From the NCBI GenBank assembly GCA_036510875.1, contig DATCDE010000361.1, forward strand, positions 1-43,190: 43,190 bases of DNA. The letters run 5' to 3'. The notes below the pieces were generated by a model. It was given only the letters and a program-made list of their open reading frames with translations. It had not been told where the DNA came from and made no database searches. Position numbers and translations under genes: made by a program. The first letter of the stretch is position 1. The number at the start of each line of letters is the position of its first letter. Below are positions 7,576 to 16,210 of the stretch, piece after piece. This DNA is from Actinomycetes bacterium. GTDB taxonomy: Bacteria; Actinomycetota; Actinomycetes; Prado026.

Positions 7576-10500
7576 ATGCTCTCGGGGGACCATCAGGTGA
7601 CCCTTGGGCCGCAGCCGGTGCACATGCGCGTCGTCTGGTGGACCCGACACGCGGCGATCTGCGCTCTTCTCGCGGCTCTCACGTTCGCCCAGGATCCCGG
7701 GCAGGTGGTCCCGGACACCAAGGTCGACTTGACCGCGAATCCGCTCGGCCTGCTCACAAGGTCGCTGCACATGTGGGACCCCCACGGCTATCTGGGACAG
7801 GCGCAGGACCAGGCCTACGGCTACCTCTTCCCGATGGGACCGTTCTTCCTGGTCGGGCGCTGGTTCGGCGTCGCTGCCTGGGAGTTGCAGCGCCTTTGGT
7901 GGGCACTCCTTCTCTGCGTCGCCTACCTCGGGGTCGTCCGGCTCGGCCGTGTGCTCGGTATCGGCACACCGTGGTCGCTGGCGGCGGCCGGCCTGTTCTA
8001 CGCGTTCGCCCCGCGGATGGCCGGTGACGTCGGGCCGATCTCGGTGGAACTGCTCCCGATGGTGCTCCTGCCGTGGGTCGTGGCCCCGCTAGCCGTAGGC
8101 ACCCGGTACGGCTCACCGCGCAAGGCCGCCATGCGCAGCGGGGTGGCGGTGTTGTGCATGGGAGGGGTGAACGCCTCCGCGACCCTGTCGGTGCTGCCAC
8201 TGCCGCTCCTGTTCCTGCTCACCCGTGAGCGAGGCCAGCGACGGCGGGCGCTGATGGGCTGGTGGCTGCTCGCCGTCGCGCTGGCCGTCGTCTGGTGGGT
8301 GGTGCCTCTCATCCTGCTCGGCCGCTACAGCCCGCCCTTCCTCGACTGGATCGAGAACGCCCACGTCGCCACCGCGGCCACGTCGCTGGTCGAGACCCTT
8401 CGGGGCAATTCGAACTGGCTCTCGCTGTTGACGGGTCCCTACGGCCCGCAGCGGCCCGCAGGATGGTGGTTCGCGACCAGTCAGCTTGCGGTCCTGGACA
8501 CGGCCCTTGTCGCCGCCCTCGGCCTGTACGGTCTCGCCCGGCGTGATCTACCGGAACGCCGCTGGCTCGTGCTCGGTGTCCTCATCGGCGCGGTAGCGGT
8601 CACCTTCGGGCACCTCGGTGCCCTGGCACCGCCGTTCGCCGGGTTGGAGAACCGGCTCCTGGACGGTGCGCTGGCCGCCTTCCGCAACGTGCACAAGTTC
8701 CAGCCGCTCGTGACGCTACCCCTGGCGCTCTCCCTCGCACACGTGGTTGGGCTCGTCACCTCCGCTGCCGCGGCTCGCTCCCCGAGCGTGGCATTCCCGC
8801 GCCCTGCCGCTGCGGGCTCGCTGCTGCTTCTTGCCCTGGCCGGAGTCGGGTTCGTCCTGCCGGCCGTGGACGGTTCGCTGGTGCCCCCCGGCAGCTACGC
8901 CGGGATCCCCACGTACGAACAGCAGGCGGCGGGCTGGCTGGACCAGCGGGCCAGCCAGGGCAGCGTTTTGGTGGTTCCAGGGTCGTCCTTCGCGGTGTTC
9001 ACCTGGGGGACGACGCAGGACGACCCGCTCCAAGCGCTGAGCCGCGACGACTGGGTTGTTCGAAGTGCAGTTCCGCTGACACCGGCTGGCACGATTCGAA
9101 TGCTGGACGCTGTCCAGCAACGGCTCGCCACGGGTGTTGGTTCTGCCGGACTGGCCACGTACCTCGCCCGCGCCGGGATCGCGTTCCTCCTTGTTCGGAA
9201 CGATCTCGCCTACGGTCAGGCCGACGCGCCGCGACCCGTCCTCGTCCATCAGGCGATCGACGACTCGCCCGGTCTGGCACGAGTCGCCGCTTTCGGCCCG
9301 CTGGTTGGTGGCACGCAGGATGGTGCCGTCACTGAGGACCAGTCGCTGGATCGCCCTTACAACGCGCTCGAGGTGTACCAGGTGACCGTCCCGGTCGCCG
9401 CCGTGAAGGCTGTGCCGCTCGCGGACTCCCCACGGGTGGTTGGGGGACCCGAGTCGCTGCTTTCGCTTGACGACGGCTCTGTGTTCCAGGGCACGCCGAC
9501 CAGAATCGTCGGCGCCACTGCTGGTGGGGCCGTCGGGCCTACCGTCGTCACGGATGGCCTTCGGCGGCGTGCGCGCAACTTCGGCCAGATCGACAACTCG
9601 GCATCAGCGACGCTCACCCCCACCGAGCCGAGTCGCTCCTTGGGCGTCGTTCCCGACTACTTCCCACCAGGTTCCGGCCCCCGGACCACTGCGAGATACC
9701 TGTTCGCGCAGGTGTCTGCGTCCTCGTCCGCGGCAGACGTCTACACCGTCGGCGGGGCGCGCCCATACGAGCAGCCCTACGCCGGAGTGGACGGTTCTGG
9801 TGTCACCCAGTGGGTCTCGGCTCCCGCAACGACGGCAATCGGGCAGTGGCTGCAGCTGACCTTCCCGTTCGCGACCGACGTGCGTGGGAGCACATTGCAG
9901 CTTGGCACGGATCCCTCGGGATCAGTACCGACCCAAGTGGTTGTCTCCGGCGACAGCCAGCGGTACGTCGTCAATGTCGACAACCCGCAGGGGACCGTCC
10001 AGCTCCCGGATCTGGCGCCCACGAAGGCGCTTCGCATCACGTTGTCCGCCGAGAGCGGTGGCGGCGGCCTTCGCTCGTTCGCGATCCGGGAGATCGACGT
10101 GCCCGGCGTCCAGGTGCAGCGCACCCTGGTGACCTCCCCCGCTCCGCCAGGCTCTCTGGCGGCGGCCATCGTGCTCACGACGGCAGATGGTGCAGTCAAC
10201 GGGTGCCCTCGATCGCAGGGGCGCTCCTGGTGCGCCTCCGGCCTCGAGGCCCCAGGTGAGGACGAACTCGGACTGGACCGTACCGTCGAGGTCGGCACGG
10301 ACCGTGAGACGCTGCCGGTGCACGCCGTCGTGCTGCCGCATCCAGGCGCCGCGCTGGACAGGTTGATCGACCTGGCGTACCCCGGGATCCGGGTGACCTC
10401 GAGCTCCGCCTCGGTGAGCGATCCCGCAGGTCGCGCGCAATCAGCGTCCGACGCGGACCCGACCACCGGCTGGGTAGCTGCGACCGACGACGCTAGGCCG

Positions 10501-11946
10501 ACGCTGGATCTCACCCTGCCGGAGAAGCGCGAGATCTCATGGTTGCGGCTTGACGTCGACCCGTCTCTGGCTGCCTCGCCTCCAACGGCTGTCCACATCA
10601 GCGCGCCCGGGCTCATTGCAGACGCCCCCGTCCCCCCGGACGGCCTCGTCGTGCTGCCTCGTCCGGTGGTCGTCGACAGCCTGTCAATCTCCTTGGTGGC
10701 GGCGCAGCAAAGGCAGTCCCACAACCCGTACGACAACATCACGTCACCGCTGCCGGTGGGAGTCTCCGAGCTGACTCTCGGCGGTGCCGAGGACCTTCGA
10801 CAGCCGGTCGACCTCCAGCGACAGGTGCAGTTGCCGTGCGGCAGCACGCCCTCGGTCATCGTCGACGGGTTGGCCGTCCGGACCCAGGGCATGACAACAG
10901 TGGGTGACCTCATCGCGCTGCGGCCGATGGCGCTGACCCCCTGTGGCCCGCGATCTACGGCCGAGGTCGGTCCAACGAGCCGGATCGAGCTTCACTCGAC
11001 CGACCTGTGGACGGCGCGGCAGGTAGTCCTGGGGCCAGCCGTGGACGTCGTGGTCCCTACGATCGCCGCCCGGGTTACCGTCGACTCGCCGGCGAGCCGC
11101 AGCATCGATGTGGCAGCGCGACCCTCCGCGACGCTGCTGGCCTTCTCCCAGAACGCGAATCCTGGCTGGCGCGCTACGGCGGGAGGACGGCCACTGGTCG
11201 CCGTGACCGTTGACGGGTGGCGCCAGGGCTACGTCCTACCGGCCGGTCCGGCCACGTCCGTCACGATGACCTTCGGCCCGGATCACGCCTACAGGCTCGG
11301 CCTGCTGGGGGGGCTGCTCGCCGCGATCCTGCTCGTCTCCGCCGCTGTGGCCCCTGCGAGAGGCGGTGAGACCGCCCCACGGAACTCAAGCAACCGGCTC
11401 GCGACCCCGGTTGCGGTCCTGGTCGCCTGTGTGCTGATGGCCACTCTGGGATGGTGGCCGGCAGCGTTCACCGCCTTCCTTGCCGCCGCAACGGCGCGGT
11501 GGTGGCCGGCGGTAGCCCGCTGGCTTCTTCCGGCGGTGGCGGCTGCGACCGCCACGGCGGCGGGGCTTGTCCTGTTGTCCGCCCCGTGGGGCGGGAGCTC
11601 CCCGTACATCGGTAACTCGGCGCTGCCCCAGGGCCTCTGTCTCGTCTCCCTCGCGGCCGTGGCGGGCGGCTTAGCGTTTCGGTCAGAGCGGAACCCTGCG
11701 TTTCAACCGCAGGAAGGGTCGCTCGAGGATCGACCAGCTGGTGAACGAGACCGCGACCGTCCAGGTCCAAGTGAGGGCGAACACGGCGAGGAACCCCCCA
11801 GCGAACTCATGCAGGCCAAGGACCTGGAAGGCCGTAGACAACAGGATGAGGTGCCACAGGAACATGCCGTAGGAGACCTCACCCAGGCGGTGCGCGACGC
11901 CGCCACTCGTGATCCGCAGGAACAGCCCCGGCCGTTCCGAGGGTAG
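7576..11946 (+). CDS. aftD: AftD-type alpha-(1->3)-arabinofuranosyltransferase (DUF3367)
   Basis: This giant protein of about 1,450 residues matches AftD, which adds arabinofuranose branches to arabinogalactan and lipoarabinomannan from decaprenyl-phosphate arabinose outside the membrane. The N-terminal GT-C half has about 11 membrane segments and the DUF3367 hallmark PDTKVDLTANPLGLL...MWDPHGYLGQAQDQAYGYLFP. A long extracytoplasmic region follows. It includes a discoidin/carbohydrate-binding-like segment (SASDADPTTGW...TLDLTLPEKREISWLRL). C-terminal membrane segments come last. The start is uncertain: ATG 7576, GTG 7597 and ATG 7624 are all downstream of the -10 at 7526. The final ~88 codons run antisense through the convergent acyltransferase gene and look non-native. 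No other arabinan genes are visible here. Confidence 0.9.
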   Translation: MLSGDHQVTLGPQPVHMRVVWWTRHAAICALLAALTFAQDPGQVVPDTKVDLTANPLGLLTRSLHMWDPHGYLGQAQDQAYGYLFPMGPFFLVGRWFGVAAWELQRLWWALLLCVAYLGVVRLGRVLGIGTPWSLAAAGLFYAFAPRMAGDVGPISVELLPMVLLPWVVAPLAVGTRYGSPRKAAMRSGVAVLCMGGVNASATLSVLPLPLLFLLTRERGQRRRALMGWWLLAVALAVVWWVVPLILLGRYSPPFLDWIENAHVATAATSLVETLRGNSNWLSLLTGPYGPQRPAGWWFATSQLAVLDTALVAALGLYGLARRDLPERRWLVLGVLIGAVAVTFGHLGALAPPFAGLENRLLDGALAAFRNVHKFQPLVTLPLALSLAHVVGLVTSAAAARSPSVAFPRPAAAGSLLLLALAGVGFVLPAVDGSLVPPGSYAGIPTYEQQAAGWLDQRASQGSVLVVPGSSFAVFTWGTTQDDPLQALSRDDWVVRSAVPLTPAGTIRMLDAVQQRLATGVGSAGLATYLARAGIAFLLVRNDLAYGQADAPRPVLVHQAIDDSPGLARVAAFGPLVGGTQDGAVTEDQSLDRPYNALEVYQVTVPVAAVKAVPLADSPRVVGGPESLLSLDDGSVFQGTPTRIVGATAGGAVGPTVVTDGLRRRARNFGQIDNSASATLTPTEPSRSLGVVPDYFPPGSGPRTTARYLFAQVSASSSAADVYTVGGARPYEQPYAGVDGSGVTQWVSAPATTAIGQWLQLTFPFATDVRGSTLQLGTDPSGSVPTQVVVSGDSQRYVVNVDNPQGTVQLPDLAPTKALRITLSAESGGGGLRSFAIREIDVPGVQVQRTLVTSPAPPGSLAAAIVLTTADGAVNGCPRSQGRSWCASGLEAPGEDELGLDRTVEVGTDRETLPVHAVVLPHPGAALDRLIDLAYPGIRVTSSSASVSDPAGRAQSASDADPTTGWVAATDDARPTLDLTLPEKREISWLRLDVDPSLAASPPTAVHISAPGLIADAPVPPDGLVVLPRPVVVDSLSISLVAAQQRQSHNPYDNITSPLPVGVSELTLGGAEDLRQPVDLQRQVQLPCGSTPSVIVDGLAVRTQGMTTVGDLIALRPMALTPCGPRSTAEVGPTSRIELHSTDLWTARQVVLGPAVDVVVPTIAARVTVDSPASRSIDVAARPSATLLAFSQNANPGWRATAGGRPLVAVTVDGWRQGYVLPAGPATSVTMTFGPDHAYRLGLLGGLLAAILLVSAAVAPARGGETAPRNSSNRLATPVAVLVACVLMATLGWWPAAFTAFLAAATARWWPAVARWLLPAVAAATATAAGLVLLSAPWGGSSPYIGNSALPQGLCLVSLAAVAGGLAFRSERNPAFQPQEGSLEDRPAGERDRDRPGPSEGEHGEEPPSELMQAKDLEGRRQQDEVPQEHAVGDLTQAVRDAATRDPQEQPRPFRG

Positions 11947-12855
11947 CGCCGCTGGAAGGACCACCAGGACAGCGATGACGAGGTAGAGGAGGTTCTTCAC
12001 CACGGCTGCTCCGGGCGTCTGGGCCGCCTCGAACGCTCGCGGCCCCGCGATCGGGGTGGCGGCCAGCAGCAGGAGCGCTCCTGCGGTCGCCCAGCAGGTA
12101 CCCGGTGACGCTGCCAGTGACCTCAACGTAGACCCCCATGACGGCAGCTCTCCTGGCGCAAGCAACCGTTCGACAAGGGCAGCGAGCAGCATCCCTGCGC
12201 CGAACCAGGCCAGGTAACCGGGCAACCAGAAGGACCAGTACGAGGGTCGGCCGGCACTGTGCGAGAGGATCTGCCAGTAGATCCCCACAACGAGCATGAC
12301 GATCGAGCCGGCGATCACGGCGCGCAGCTGGCCCACGACGCGCCCGACGGTCGTGATCGCGAGCGCGAGCAGCGGCAGGATCAGGTAGAAGGCCACTTCT
12401 GTGGCCAGGCTCCACATCTGGGTCAGCCCCTCCGAGAGCAGGCCGGGAGCGTAGATCTGAACGAGGAGGAGCTGGGCGACCCACTGTCGGGGGGTTGCCG
12501 CGATGTTGGCCGGCATCAGGGTGAGGGCCACGACGACGACCAGCCAGTAGGCCGGGAGGATTCGCAGGGCCCGATGCAACAGGTACGCGGAGGCTTTCGG
12601 CCGGCGGGCGTCGAACTGGGCGGCGACGGCCCACGGGCGGTAGAGCAGGAACCCAGAGAGGACGAAGAAGACGGCCACGCCGCAGTCCATCCGTGCGAGC
12701 ACCGCCCCAACCGGCCCGCGAGCAGCGGTCCCGGTCTGGAACGCGGCGTGGGTGCTGAGTACCGCGGTCGCTGCCACGACGCGCATCGCGTCCAGCGCAG
12801 GGAGACGTGTGAGCGGGATGTCCCTTGCGCTGGGGGGGAGAGTGGCGATGGTCAT
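11683..12855 (-). CDS. Acyltransferase 3 family membrane protein
   Basis: This 390-residue protein of the acyltransferase-3 (OafA/NolL) family has about 10 membrane segments and transfers acyl groups to surface glycans or lipids. Diagnostic features are LDAMRVVAATAVLSTHAAF (proposed catalytic His36), FFVLSGFLLYRPW, and ALRILPAYWLVV with the conserved Arg and Pro. The C-terminus SILERPFLRLKRR is typical. It corresponds in family to mycobacterial Rv0228, from memory. Its ATG overlaps the stop of the upstream membrane protein gene as ATGA, so the two are translationally coupled. Its last 264 nt overlap the annotated 3' tail of aftD on the other strand. The acceptor is unknown. Confidence 0.9.
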   Translation of the reverse strand: MTIATLPPSARDIPLTRLPALDAMRVVAATAVLSTHAAFQTGTAARGPVGAVLARMDCGVAVFFVLSGFLLYRPWAVAAQFDARRPKASAYLLHRALRILPAYWLVVVVALTLMPANIAATPRQWVAQLLLVQIYAPGLLSEGLTQMWSLATEVAFYLILPLLALAITTVGRVVGQLRAVIAGSIVMLVVGIYWQILSHSAGRPSYWSFWLPGYLAWFGAGMLLAALVERLLAPGELPSWGSTLRSLAASPGTCWATAGALLLLAATPIAGPRAFEAAQTPGAAVVKNLLYLVIAVLVVLPAALPSERPGLFLRITSGGVAHRLGEVSYGMFLWHLILLSTAFQVLGLHEFAGGFLAVFALTWTWTVAVSFTSWSILERPFLRLKRRVPL

Positions 12856-14729
12856 GGACCTATCACGACCTCAGCCTGTCCGACTTGCGCGGCTCCGATG
12901 CACATTACGGCTGCGGGGTCCTGCAACGTGACGTTCAACTGGTCGCCGCCGCCCGCGAGCACGACGTAGACGTCGTGGAGCCCGCGTTCGAAACGCACCG
13001 GGACCGCGGGACCTGAACCTAGCTGCACCGTTCCATCGGTGCTGGACCCGTCCATATAGGCGAGGTGAAGGGTGTGCTGCCAATTGACGGCTGAGGCCGC
13101 AAGGCGGACGAGGCCGGCGCCGTCCGCAATCCGCCAGCACCCGGGGAGCGGCGGCGCAGCAGCTTCGGTCCCGCTGACCGCGCCAGGTCTGAGCACCCCA
13201 TCCTGATCGAAAACCTGAAGCCGGGAGGTTTGGGCCGTGAAGGGTGGGCGGTTGGGATACGCAGCGAACACTCGTGAGGTGAGGTTGTCCGGGTATGACA
13301 ACGGGAAGAGGACAAAGTCCGGGACGGTTTGGGGAAGCAGCCCCACGGCTTGGGGGGCTGCCTCGAGGCTCCGCTTCATGTTCACCAGCCACGGCTTCGA
13401 GGTGTTCGTTGTCGACCAGATATGGCCATAAGCCATGCTTGACGCCAGACAAAGCAGCAGGAAGGTCGCAGCTGTGACGGTGGCCACCGCGGTTGTCTGC
13501 GCCGGGTTACGGGCAAGGACTCGACGGGTGACGGCGACGGCCTCCTGCTCCACTTCCCCTCGGAGGGGCATCAGGACCAGCCCGAGCATCAGGGCGACGA
13601 AGACGGCGCCGTCGGCCGTGTACCGCAGCGCCAGTGGGAGCAGCGGCGCGAACGGGGCCGCCCCCCGGCCCACCTGGATGACGAACAGGTCAACGAGGAC
13701 GTAGGCCGCCGCTGCAAGCCAAGCTCGGCGCGCCCTCATGCGGATGGCCGACGTCGCCAGCACGACGACGGTCACGGCTCCGGCGGCAGAGACCATCAAC
13801 CAGACAGGGGGGTTCACGATGGCGCTGCCGTTGCCAGTGGGTACCCAGTCCACTGGCCCGCCCACAGCGGCGGGCACCACCGCCTGGCCAAGGCCACGTA
13901 CCACGAGCTCGAGGAGCACCTTCTGGGGGTCTCCGAGCATGCTTGGGCGATCGCTCAAGGACAGGTAGACGACGACGTAGGCCACGGCGAGGACGGCGTA
14001 GGCGCGCCACAGCCACCTGAACCGCCAGAGGCTGCCGATCCAGGAAGTGCCGGTGGCACGGGAACCTGGCGCAACGACGAGCGTGGCCAGCACGACGCCC
14101 ACGATGATCAGTAAGGACTTCTCGAAGAAGACCAGACTGACCGCCACGGCCCCGACCTGGCCGCCGAGATACGTCAGCCGCTCCGTCCTCAGGTAGGACA
14201 GGTGCATGCCCAGGGCGACGGCAAAGGCCGCCTCCATGGGAAGGATGTTCACCGCGGCTGCCCACCAGAGACCGGACGGGAGGGTGAGCGGGGAGAAGAG
14301 GAACAGCCCAAGCGGCACAAGGATCAGCGGACGGGCGCCGAAGGCTCTGACCAGCAGCCACAGCACCAGCGCGGACACTGCGGCCTGCAGGACCAGCAGC
14401 TCGATCGTGAGCGCGATCGGCGCCAGGGGCGCGAGCCTGGTCGTGAGCCAGGCGATCGCCAAGCCACCCGGCATGAGGTGACCGTCGTGCTGGTCAAGGA
14501 GGAACCCGGGACCACTCCGGCCTGGGACCGAGACAAGGCTCTGGAGGGCGAAGTCGTCGCTGTAGAGGGAGCCGCGCAGCGAGAGCCAGGCGTGGACCCC
14601 CAGCTGGATAGCGATCAGCCCTGTGGCGAGCGCGAGGACGTGCGGCCGCCGAATCCCGGTCAGCCGGACGTCGGCCCTGTCTGTGGGTGCGCCTTCCCGC
14701 GCCGTGAGCGGGAAGGCGAGGAGTGTCAT
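12852..14729 (-). CDS. Polytopic membrane protein, possible GT-C glycosyltransferase
   Basis: This 625-residue protein has about 11 predicted membrane segments and a ~170-residue C-terminal extracytoplasmic domain. The first loop contains YSDDFALQSL and then DQHDGHLMPGG. A paired acidic motif in the first periplasmic loop is the usual catalytic site of GT-C enzymes, so a polyprenyl-phosphate-sugar-dependent transferase is plausible. I do not recognise a specific family. It is the first gene of a two-gene unit, coupled by ATGA to the acyltransferase. The two may build and then acylate the same glycan. It is divergent from the DUF3068 gene, with a TACCCT -10 at 14791-14786. Confidence 0.75.
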   Translation of the reverse strand: MTLLAFPLTAREGAPTDRADVRLTGIRRPHVLALATGLIAIQLGVHAWLSLRGSLYSDDFALQSLVSVPGRSGPGFLLDQHDGHLMPGGLAIAWLTTRLAPLAPIALTIELLVLQAAVSALVLWLLVRAFGARPLILVPLGLFLFSPLTLPSGLWWAAAVNILPMEAAFAVALGMHLSYLRTERLTYLGGQVGAVAVSLVFFEKSLLIIVGVVLATLVVAPGSRATGTSWIGSLWRFRWLWRAYAVLAVAYVVVYLSLSDRPSMLGDPQKVLLELVVRGLGQAVVPAAVGGPVDWVPTGNGSAIVNPPVWLMVSAAGAVTVVVLATSAIRMRARRAWLAAAAYVLVDLFVIQVGRGAAPFAPLLPLALRYTADGAVFVALMLGLVLMPLRGEVEQEAVAVTRRVLARNPAQTTAVATVTAATFLLLCLASSMAYGHIWSTTNTSKPWLVNMKRSLEAAPQAVGLLPQTVPDFVLFPLSYPDNLTSRVFAAYPNRPPFTAQTSRLQVFDQDGVLRPGAVSGTEAAAPPLPGCWRIADGAGLVRLAASAVNWQHTLHLAYMDGSSTDGTVQLGSGPAVPVRFERGLHDVYVVLAGGGDQLNVTLQDPAAVMCIGAAQVGQAEVVIGP

Positions 14730-14785
14730 CGGTACTCAGCTCATCACCGTGCCGTTTCCCGGGGCGGGCCGCCGGCCGGGGGCCC

Positions 14786-14791
14786 AGGGTA
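14786..14791 (-). promoter_or_regulatory. -10 element for the GT-C-like/acyltransferase unit
   Basis: TACCCT on the minus strand lies about 57 nt before the ATG at 14729. It shares the 166-nt divergent region with the DUF3068 gene's promoter. Confidence 0.4.
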
Positions 14792-14847
14792 GCGGAGATT
14801 CCGCGGCGAGCAACCGCGAAGTCGCCACCGAGTCTGCTCAGTTCCGA

Positions 14848-14853
14848 TACGGT
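14848..14853 (+). promoter_or_regulatory. -10 element for the DUF3068 gene
   Basis: TACGGT would start transcription near 14860. The Shine-Dalgarno GGAGGTG at 14882-14888 and the GTG at 14896 follow at normal distances. Confidence 0.5.
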
Positions 14854-14895
14854 CACCAGCGAGGCGGGAGCGAAGGCCATCGGAGGTGGGTCACG

Positions 14896-16005
14896 GTGCG
14901 GAAGACCCTGGGACTGGTGCTAGTCGGTCTGGGCGCATTGCTGTTGGTCATTGCGCCTCTGCTCAAGTGGTACGTCGCTCCACGCGCGGAGGTGACCCCA
15001 CTGGCCTGCACGGGCACCACGCTGTGTGACGGTGGTGTCAGCCTCTCGCCCTCTGCGGGTATGGCTGCCACGCTGTTCGACGCGGGCGCACTCAAGTCGG
15101 TCACCAACGTGTCGTTGGTCTCGACGAGCCGGTACCGGACCGACGTTGCCGCGAGCCACGGGGCCGACAACCGAACTGTTTTCGAGGTCTTCCAAAGCGT
15201 CAACGCCTCGCCTGTGAGCCAGATCTCGGCCCCGGACGGACTCGTCGACGCATCAACGTCGCGGTACGCCTTCGACGGGCACACGTCCGACATGATCAAC
15301 TGCTGCAACGCTAACCTGTCCGGTACGCCGATCACCGACTTCACCGGCATGGTGCCGTTCAAGTTCCCGTTCAACGTGGCTCAGAAGTCCTACCCCTATT
15401 TCGACTCCACTCTCGGCAAACCGGTCACGATCGAGTTCAAGGGCACCGCGACCCTCCAAGGACTCAAGGTCTACAAGTTCAGCCAGACAATCCCGCCAAC
15501 GCAATACGCGACGCTTGAGGTTCCGGGCTCACTCGTCGGCCAGCCGGACCAGCCCTCAGTTAAGGCCCCGCGGTTCTACACGAACGAGCGGACGGTTTGG
15601 GTCGAGCCGACGACGGGGTCAGTCGTCAACGGCACGGAGCACCAGCGGCAGACTCTGCGTGGCTCTGACGGCACCGACCAGCTGGTTCTGCTCGATGCCA
15701 CGTTGTCATTCACCCCCGAGAACGTCCGAGGTTCAGTCGACGCCGCGAAGAGCGGCGCGAACAAGATCAACCTGATTGGGAGCACCCTGCCCCTCATCTG
15801 TTTGATCCTTGGGCTGGTACTGCTGCTGCTCGGTCTCTACTTCGCCCTCGGTCGCCAGGGGGGCGCCGCTCATGCCGGTCCGACCGGTCCGAAGGACAGC
15901 CCCGGCAGCACGGCCCAGACCGAGGCCGCTACAAACCTGACTGCTTTGCTCAACGAACCACGTCCCGCGAGCCCCGATCTACCTGGGCCCCCACCGGGGA
16001 CGTAG
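14896..16005 (+). CDS. DUF3068 (PorA-family) envelope protein
   Basis: This 369-residue protein has one N-terminal membrane segment (residues ~5-25, starting KTLGLVLVGLGALLL), a ~265-residue extracytoplasmic domain, one C-terminal membrane segment (~291-320) and a short low-complexity tail. The domain includes FEVFQSVNASPVSQI, RYAFDGHTSDMINCCNAN, VPFKFPFNV and RFYTNERTVWVEPTTGSVVNG, which I recognise as DUF3068; Rv0227c is the mycobacterial member. The family has been linked to porin PorA, but its role is unclear. I reject the frame's upstream starts because they overlap the divergent gene. GTG 14896 has GGAGGTG 8 nt upstream and a TACGGT -10 further up. The adjacent CC pair may form a disulfide or metal site. 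Confidence 0.88.
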   Translation: MRKTLGLVLVGLGALLLVIAPLLKWYVAPRAEVTPLACTGTTLCDGGVSLSPSAGMAATLFDAGALKSVTNVSLVSTSRYRTDVAASHGADNRTVFEVFQSVNASPVSQISAPDGLVDASTSRYAFDGHTSDMINCCNANLSGTPITDFTGMVPFKFPFNVAQKSYPYFDSTLGKPVTIEFKGTATLQGLKVYKFSQTIPPTQYATLEVPGSLVGQPDQPSVKAPRFYTNERTVWVEPTTGSVVNGTEHQRQTLRGSDGTDQLVLLDATLSFTPENVRGSVDAAKSGANKINLIGSTLPLICLILGLVLLLLGLYFALGRQGGAAHAGPTGPKDSPGSTAQTEAATNLTALLNEPRPASPDLPGPPPGT

Positions 16006-16174
16006 AGCCTCGGTCACGGGTCCGAAGTCCGAGCCCGCTCCGGATCATGATTTGTGGGCGACTTCATCTCTCAGGGCAGCGCCGGGGACTACACGTGGCT
16101 CCACCGTCGCTGAGCTGACCTATTTCCCTGATGGGGATTCATGGCAAGGCACCAGCCGCCCTTCGCTACCGGGA

Positions 16175-16180
16175 TAGTCT
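16175..16180 (+). promoter_or_regulatory. -10 element for the acyltransferase-SGNH gene
   Basis: TAGTCT would place the transcript start near 16187. The Shine-Dalgarno AGGAG at 16201-16205 and the TTG start at 16211 follow. The remainder of the 205-nt gap after the DUF3068 gene shows nothing I can identify. Confidence 0.5.
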
Positions 16181-16210
16181 CCTTGCCTCGGGTGGACAAG
16201 AGGAGCCGGG

